Below, in pieces: positions 6,517-10,707 of a stretch of 10,707 nt of DNA (the stretch's first letter is position 1; each line of letters begins with the position of its first letter). The stretch comes from an uncultured Bacilli bacterium (GTDB taxonomy: Bacteria > Bacillota_I > Bacilli_A > RF39 > UBA660), in the NCBI GenBank assembly GCA_910576985.1, contig CAJTLA010000048.1, forward strand, positions 1 through 10,707, given 5' to 3'. The notes below the pieces were generated by a model. It did no database searches, was not told where the DNA came from, and worked only from the letters and a program-made list of their open reading frames with translations. The position numbers and the translations under genes are program-made.

Positions 6517-8022
6517 ATGGGAGAATCCAACTTTAGCTTAGTTTCTCATATAGAACCAACCAACCAAAACCTAAATATTGTATTTACCCCAAACTCACTC
6601 GTGAGACGATATGAATACACTGTATTAAAAAACGATATACCAATCAAATCAGAAAGCGTAGATCAAGCAAAACCAATTCAGATTGTTTTAGAAGAAACAG
6701 GACAATATAAAATCACAGTACAAACATTTGACTATTATAACCACAAAACTATGATTGAAAGTGGAATTTATGAAATTGATAAAGATGCTCCAGAGATCAT
6801 TCTAGGTAGTGAATCACTCAAAATGAAAATTGGAACTCCACTATATCCCATGGAAGATATTAAAGCCTATGACAAACAAGATGGAGATCTGCTAAACCAA
6901 GTGACTACAAACATAGAAGAATTGGACTTTGAAGAACTAGGAATCAAAAGATTAGAATACACTGTTACTGATAGAGCAGGCAATACAACAACCAAAAGTA
7001 TGACAATCAATGTCGTAAAAGATGATACCTTTGGTGTTATTTTAATCCAACTTGGAATGATTATTGCCTTAATGACTATCATTCTAGCGATATTATCTTA
7101 CCGCAGAAGTGTAAAACTAGAAAAAAGAATTAGAAAATATAGTATTGAACCATTACATGATAATTCACTATCATTGTTTGATAAATACTATCAGTTTTAC
7201 TGTAATATGATATCAAAAATAAGTAAATCCATATCAAAATCGGTCTTCTTAAAAAAATACGCCAATCGTTATGACAAATATGTAGGAATTATGGGATCAA
7301 AATCTAGAACAGGAATTGACTTTGTTTCCGCTAAATTTTTTGTAGCATTCGTTTTTGTAATGATTGCAATTATTTCATCCACCATTCAACTAGAACTCAT
7401 GAGCCCATATGAAATTGTGTTCCCATTCTTTTTAGGCTTTTTCGCCCCAGATTTAATTTATATATCCAAATATAAATTTCATAGAAGACACATTGAAAAT
7501 GATTTACTTCAAGCAATTATTATCATGAATAATGCATTCAAATCAGGACGAAGTATCACTCAAGCAATCGAACTTGTTATGACAGAACTAGATGGTTCCA
7601 TTGCCAAAGAATTTAGAAAAATGAGATCAGAACTCTCTTATGGATTATCCGTAGATGTGGTCTTTGAACGATTCGCTAATCGAATCAAACTAGAAGAAGT
7701 AAACTATTTAACCGCTTCTTTAAGCATCCTAAACAAAACAGGAGGGAACATTATTAAAGTATTTTCCTCTATTGAACAATCTCTTTTTAGTAAAAAGAAA
7801 CTATGGCTAGAATTAGAATCATTAACTAGTAGTTCAAAACTAATTATGTATGTACTATTTTGTGTACCAATTTTATTTGTAATTTTTGTAAGTATTGTAA
7901 ACCCAGAATACTTCTTACCATTCTTTACAACACCATTTGGAATTTTATTATCATTTATTATTATTATTTTCTATGTGATGTATATCGTTTGCGTTAGAAA
8001 AATTATGACAGTTAGGATGTGA
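6517..8022 (+). CDS. tadB: TadB-like platform protein with N-terminal Ig-like domains
   Basis: Membrane platform of the pilus motor fused to an unusual N-terminal part (501 residues from ATG 6517). Residues about 4-88 look like a beta-sandwich; about 90-167, with DAPEI (90-94), QDGDLL (121-126) and TVTDRAGN (149-156), resembles a DUF5011/bacterial surface Ig-like domain. TM1 (173-193) is followed by the basic RRSVKLEKRIRK, so by positive-inside the first 170 residues should be outside, although no signal peptide is present. TM2 (272-290) and TM3 (298-316) precede the T2SSF domain (about 325-440, HIENDLLQAI, SGRSITQAIE), then TM4 (442-460) and TM5 (475-494). Five segments with N-outside place T2SSF and the basic tail inside, a consistent topology. 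Ordinary TadB lacks such an ectodomain. The gene follows tadA directly and overlaps tadC by four bases. Confidence 0.88.
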   Translation: MGESNFSLVSHIEPTNQNLNIVFTPNSLVRRYEYTVLKNDIPIKSESVDQAKPIQIVLEETGQYKITVQTFDYYNHKTMIESGIYEIDKDAPEIILGSESLKMKIGTPLYPMEDIKAYDKQDGDLLNQVTTNIEELDFEELGIKRLEYTVTDRAGNTTTKSMTINVVKDDTFGVILIQLGMIIALMTIILAILSYRRSVKLEKRIRKYSIEPLHDNSLSLFDKYYQFYCNMISKISKSISKSVFLKKYANRYDKYVGIMGSKSRTGIDFVSAKFFVAFVFVMIAIISSTIQLELMSPYEIVFPFFLGFFAPDLIYISKYKFHRRHIENDLLQAIIIMNNAFKSGRSITQAIELVMTELDGSIAKEFRKMRSELSYGLSVDVVFERFANRIKLEEVNYLTASLSILNKTGGNIIKVFSSIEQSLFSKKKLWLELESLTSSSKLIMYVLFCVPILFVIFVSIVNPEYFLPFFTTPFGILLSFIIIIFYVMYIVCVRKIMTVRM

Positions 8023-8723
8023 AAAATGTGAAAAACAATATCATTCGAAAAATTTACCGAGAACAAGACTTAGAACGAATTCAAACACGAATTGACATGT
8101 TGGGGAAAAAAGCAAAATTCGATGCTACAACATTTATTAACTTACAACTATTGTCATCATTAATCGTTTTCTTAATTGTCTTATATTGCTCTAAACATGC
8201 CTATATTTTTGCTCCAGCTATCACACTTGCTTGGTATTATACATATTCTTATATCGTATTAACAAAACCGCTGAAAGAACGAATCCGAAAACTAGACCAT
8301 GAAGCACTTTACTTTTTTGAGATTCTAACACTTACACTAGAATCGGGGAGAAACCTAGAAAACTCTTTAGAAGTAACCGTCGCAAATGTTCAATCAGAAC
8401 TTTCTGATGAATTTAAACGATCATTATTAGAAGTACATTTTGGAAAATCATTATTAGAAGCATTAGAAGATATGAAAAAGCGAATTCCTTCAGAAACTGT
8501 CAACAATATAATATTAAATATCACACAAACCAATATTTTTGGAAATAGTATTTTAGATACTATGTATAATCAAATCGCATTTTTAAGAGACAAACAAATA
8601 TTAGAAATTAAAGGACAGATTAATAAAATTCCAAATAAAATTAGTATTGTTTCCGTTTTATTTGTTGTGCCACTCATTATGATGCTGATTTTAGGACCAT
8701 TTATTCTTAATTTTTTAGGATAA
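8019..8723 (+). CDS. tadC: TadC-like platform protein
   Basis: Second T2SSF-family membrane protein, 234 residues, expected to pair with TadB as the platform turned by TadA. Two hydrophobic segments (about 42-57 and 62-81) precede a cytoplasmic T2SSF domain (about 94-205: HEALYFFEILTLTLESGRNL, FGKSLLEALEDM, NIFGNSILDTM), then a C-terminal membrane segment (209-232). It is shorter than the roughly 300 residues usual for TadC. GTG 8019 overlaps the tadB stop as GTGA, which favours coupled re-initiation; an in-frame GTG at 8028 has better spacing to AGGA (8014-8017) and would remove three residues. No ATG start is available nearby. It is the last Tad-like gene in the window; no terminator follows, so transcription may continue into murC. 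Confidence 0.87.
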   Translation: MKNVKNNIIRKIYREQDLERIQTRIDMLGKKAKFDATTFINLQLLSSLIVFLIVLYCSKHAYIFAPAITLAWYYTYSYIVLTKPLKERIRKLDHEALYFFEILTLTLESGRNLENSLEVTVANVQSELSDEFKRSLLEVHFGKSLLEALEDMKKRIPSETVNNIILNITQTNIFGNSILDTMYNQIAFLRDKQILEIKGQINKIPNKISIVSVLFVVPLIMMLILGPFILNFLG

Positions 8724-8735
8724 ATGCAGTATAAT
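8707..8735 (+). promoter_or_regulatory. Candidate weak promoter before murC
   Basis: A perfect TATAAT (8730-8735) lies between tadC and murC, with TTAATT (8707-8712) 17 bases upstream matching only three of six -35 positions. The -35 part lies inside tadC. It may give murC its own basal expression in addition to read-through from the Tad-like operon. Confidence 0.5.
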
Positions 8736-8754
8736 ATATTAGGGAGATGAAAAT

Positions 8755-10062
8755 ATGTATCATTTTATAGGAATAAAAGGGACTGGTATGAGTGCACTAG
8801 CACAAATCATGAGTGACTTAGGATATGAAATTCAAGGGAGTGATAAACCAGATCATTTTTTTACAGAATCTGCACTATTGGAAAAAGAGATTAAAATTCT
8901 TCCATTTGATGAAAATAATATTAAACCTGGAATGATTATTATAAAAGGAAATGCCTTTAATGAACATAACCCAGAAGTAAAAAAAGCAATAGAATTGGAC
9001 CTTAAGACTTATACTTATCAAGAGATGGTTGCCAAATTGACAACGAAATTTAAAACCATAGCAATATCAGGATGTCATGGAAAAACGACAACTACTTCCA
9101 TGCTATCTCATGTCTTAAAAAATATGATTGGTTGTAATTATTTAATTGGAGATGGATCAGGAAGTGCGAAGAAAGAAAACCAATATTTTGCTCTAGAAGC
9201 TTGCGAATATAAAAGACATTTCTTAGATTATGATCCAAATTATGCCATTATCACCAACATAGAATTAGACCATATTGATTATTATAAAGATATTGATGAT
9301 GTGATTGATGCTTATCAAAACTTTGCCAACAAAGCAGAAAAAATGGTGCTTGCTTGTGGAGATGATCCATATACACATACACTAGAAGTCAACCCACCTA
9401 TATTTTATTATGGACTGAAAGAAGATAATGATATTATTGCAAAAGATGTCGAATATAGTGATTCAGGAACTGAGTTTGATGTCTTTGTAGAAGGAAATTA
9501 CTATGGACATTTTGACTTACCACTTTATGGAAAACACATGTTATTAAACGCATTAGCTGTCATAGGCGTTTGTTATTATGAACGGTTAGAAGCCAAAGAA
9601 GTTGCCAAACAACTCAAATCATTTAAAGGCGCAAAAAGAAGATTTAAAGAAAAAGAAATTGGTAATGTTGTAACAATTGATGACTATGCCCATCATCCAA
9701 CAGAAGTGAAAGTAACGATTAAAGCAGCCAGACAAAAATATCCAGACAAAAAAATAATCGCAATTTTAAAAACACATACATTATCAAGAACCAAAGAATT
9801 TGCTAGCGAATTCGCAGAAGCTCTTAATCTAGCAGATGAATCTTATATCATGGATGTAGGAGTTGATAGAGAAGAGAATGGATATGATGATGTTACATAT
9901 GAGGTAATTCTAGACAAACTAGATCATGGAAAATATATTTCTCTAGATTCAGTAGATCAACTATTACAGTATGAAAATGCAGTATTAATATTTATGAGTA
10001 GTAAAGACATCTATATCTTACAAGAAGAATATGAAAAACGATTAAAAGAAAAACAAATATAA
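8755..10062 (+). CDS. murC: UDP-N-acetylmuramate--L-alanine ligase (MurC)
   Basis: Cytoplasmic Mur ligase adding L-Ala to UDP-MurNAc with ATP, the first peptide step of peptidoglycan precursor synthesis. The N-terminus HFIGIKGTGMSALAQIM (3-19) and GSDK are the UDP-binding pattern of Bacillus-type MurC; SGCHGKTTTT (105-114) is the ATP loop; ITNIELDHIDYY, GAKRRFKEK and IDDYAHHPTE (308-317) are MurC hallmarks. At 435 residues the length is normal. Several usually strict positions differ: GCHGKT for GTHGKT (Cys107), EACEY for EADEY (Cys150), LKTHT for FQPHT (338-342), and FMSSKD for FMGAGD (413-418). The fold and order fit MurC well, but activity may be altered, or this may be a lineage variant. 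AGGGAGATG (8741-8749) supports ATG 8755. It follows tadC by 31 bases, with a weak promoter between them. Confidence 0.9.
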   Translation: MYHFIGIKGTGMSALAQIMSDLGYEIQGSDKPDHFFTESALLEKEIKILPFDENNIKPGMIIIKGNAFNEHNPEVKKAIELDLKTYTYQEMVAKLTTKFKTIAISGCHGKTTTTSMLSHVLKNMIGCNYLIGDGSGSAKKENQYFALEACEYKRHFLDYDPNYAIITNIELDHIDYYKDIDDVIDAYQNFANKAEKMVLACGDDPYTHTLEVNPPIFYYGLKEDNDIIAKDVEYSDSGTEFDVFVEGNYYGHFDLPLYGKHMLLNALAVIGVCYYERLEAKEVAKQLKSFKGAKRRFKEKEIGNVVTIDDYAHHPTEVKVTIKAARQKYPDKKIIAILKTHTLSRTKEFASEFAEALNLADESYIMDVGVDREENGYDDVTYEVILDKLDHGKYISLDSVDQLLQYENAVLIFMSSKDIYILQEEYEKRLKEKQI

Positions 10063-10091
10063 AGAAAATAGAAGTAATTAGGAGTGAACGA

Positions 10092-10670
10092 ATGAAAAAC
10101 ATTATGATAATGGGAATCGGTAGATCAGGGAAAACCACACTAAGTAATATGCTAAAAAATAAGTTTGTTAATTATAATTTAATACATAGTGATTCCTTAA
10201 AATGGGCTATGATTCGGGCACAAGACAAAGAAAAATATTATAGAACAAATATAGACAAACAAAAAGAATTTGAACAAAGTGAATATTTTCAAAAAACATT
10301 ATTAGAATTTTTCAATTCTAGTACTTCAACAGATGAAAATCACTATGGATATATATTAGAAAGTGGACAATTACACCCCAAAATTGTAAAAGAAATGATA
10401 GACTTTGAAAACACAATTGTAGTATGTCTTGGACTTGGTAATTTAAGTGTAGAAGAAATAATAGACCTTTGCATCAAATACGATACAGAAAAAGATTGGA
10501 CATTTGGATTACCAAAAGAATATCTGAAAAAGCATGCAAAAGATTGGTTTTTAACAAATGAAATGCTAAAACGAGAATGTCCAAAATATGAAATCAAATA
10601 TTATGATACTTCAAAAAATAGAACAGAAATATTGAAAGAAATCATGGAAGAAATAGTAACAAATATATAA
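10092..10670 (+). CDS. Unidentified P-loop NTPase, nucleotide kinase-like
   Basis: A cytoplasmic 192-residue protein with Walker A GIGRSGKTT (8-16) at the N-terminus after MKNIMIM, as in small nucleotide or shikimate-type kinases. HSDSLKWA (about 32-39) is placed like the acidic substrate-side motif of such enzymes, and the C-terminal KYYDTSKNRTEILKEIMEEI resembles the closing strand and helix of NMP-kinase-like proteins. A hydrophobic strand (TIVVCLGLG, about 114-122) lies in the core. I cannot name a substrate. AGGAGTGA (10080-10087) is a strong ribosome site for ATG 10092. It is 29 bases after murC, with no promoter seen between them, so co-transcription with murC is likely, and it ends before a terminator. 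A role in cell-wall metabolism is only suggested by position. Confidence 0.75.
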   Translation: MKNIMIMGIGRSGKTTLSNMLKNKFVNYNLIHSDSLKWAMIRAQDKEKYYRTNIDKQKEFEQSEYFQKTLLEFFNSSTSTDENHYGYILESGQLHPKIVKEMIDFENTIVVCLGLGNLSVEEIIDLCIKYDTEKDWTFGLPKEYLKKHAKDWFLTNEMLKRECPKYEIKYYDTSKNRTEILKEIMEEIVTNI

Positions 10671-10672
10671 AT

Positions 10673-10702
10673 AAAAAGTAAGGTGAGAAACCTTATTTTT
10701 TT
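10673..10702 (+). terminator. Intrinsic terminator after the P-loop gene
   Basis: TAAGGT (10679-10684) pairs with ACCTTA (10690-10695) around a GAGAA loop, extended by a G-T pair and five A-T pairs (10673-10677 with 10697-10701), followed by T-rich DNA to 10702. It begins two bases after the stop codon and closes the murC-kinase unit. Confidence 0.8.
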
Positions 10703-10707
10703 ACAAA

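Noticed and set aside
5167..8723. DNA uptake (ComG) or archaellum-type machine
   Set aside because: The ATPase has CpaF/TadA motifs, there are two separate small T2SSF proteins, and TadZ and TadE-like genes are present, which fits Tad rather than ComG (single ComGB with ComGC pilins).
1..10707. Mobile element, CRISPR array, tRNA or rRNA
   Set aside because: No transposase or integrase motifs, no regularly spaced direct repeats, and no tRNA- or rRNA-like stretches were seen on either strand.

Overview
The window is AT-rich and every supported gene lies on the + strand. Gram-positive hallmarks are a class B sortase, an LPXTG-like cell-wall sorting signal, a Bacillus-type MurC, strong Shine-Dalgarno sites, and -35/-10 promoters with 17-base spacers. 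TGG encodes Trp and TGA acts as a stop, so standard bacterial code fits. I infer a low-GC Firmicutes/Bacilli lineage, perhaps an uncultured gut-type relative of Erysipelotrichia or RF39-like Bacilli; the lineage is a guess.

Layout. Positions 1-30 look like the terminator of an upstream gene. Positions 58-329 hold two promoters and a doubtful 34-codon ORF. A first unit (promoter 277-305) carries a 53-codon small ORF and an 806-aa class B sortase with about 550 residues of unrecognised sequence on the cytoplasmic side of its membrane anchor. Next, with its own promoter and terminator, is a 172-aa secreted protein ending in an SPETG sorting signal, the likely substrate of that sortase. From 3655 to 8723 a promoter drives a compact Tad (tight adherence)/type IVc pilus-like operon: two TadE/TadG-like small membrane proteins, a TadZ/CpaE-like ATPase, the TadA/CpaF secretion ATPase, a TadB platform protein carrying extra N-terminal Ig-like domains, and a TadC platform protein. 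A divergent MurC and an unidentified P-loop protein follow, with a weak promoter before murC and a terminator at the window's end.

How they may work together. TadA would power the TadB/TadC inner platform, TadZ would help place the machine, and the TadE/G-like proteins would be pseudopilins or pilins of a Gram-positive surface fibre or secretion device. No Flp pilin or prepilin peptidase is visible. The sortase and its SPETG protein form a neighbouring cell-wall display module. The features least expected from known families are the large cytoplasmic extension of the sortase and the predicted extracellular Ig-like domains fused to TadB; both deserve structure prediction and a search for co-occurrence.
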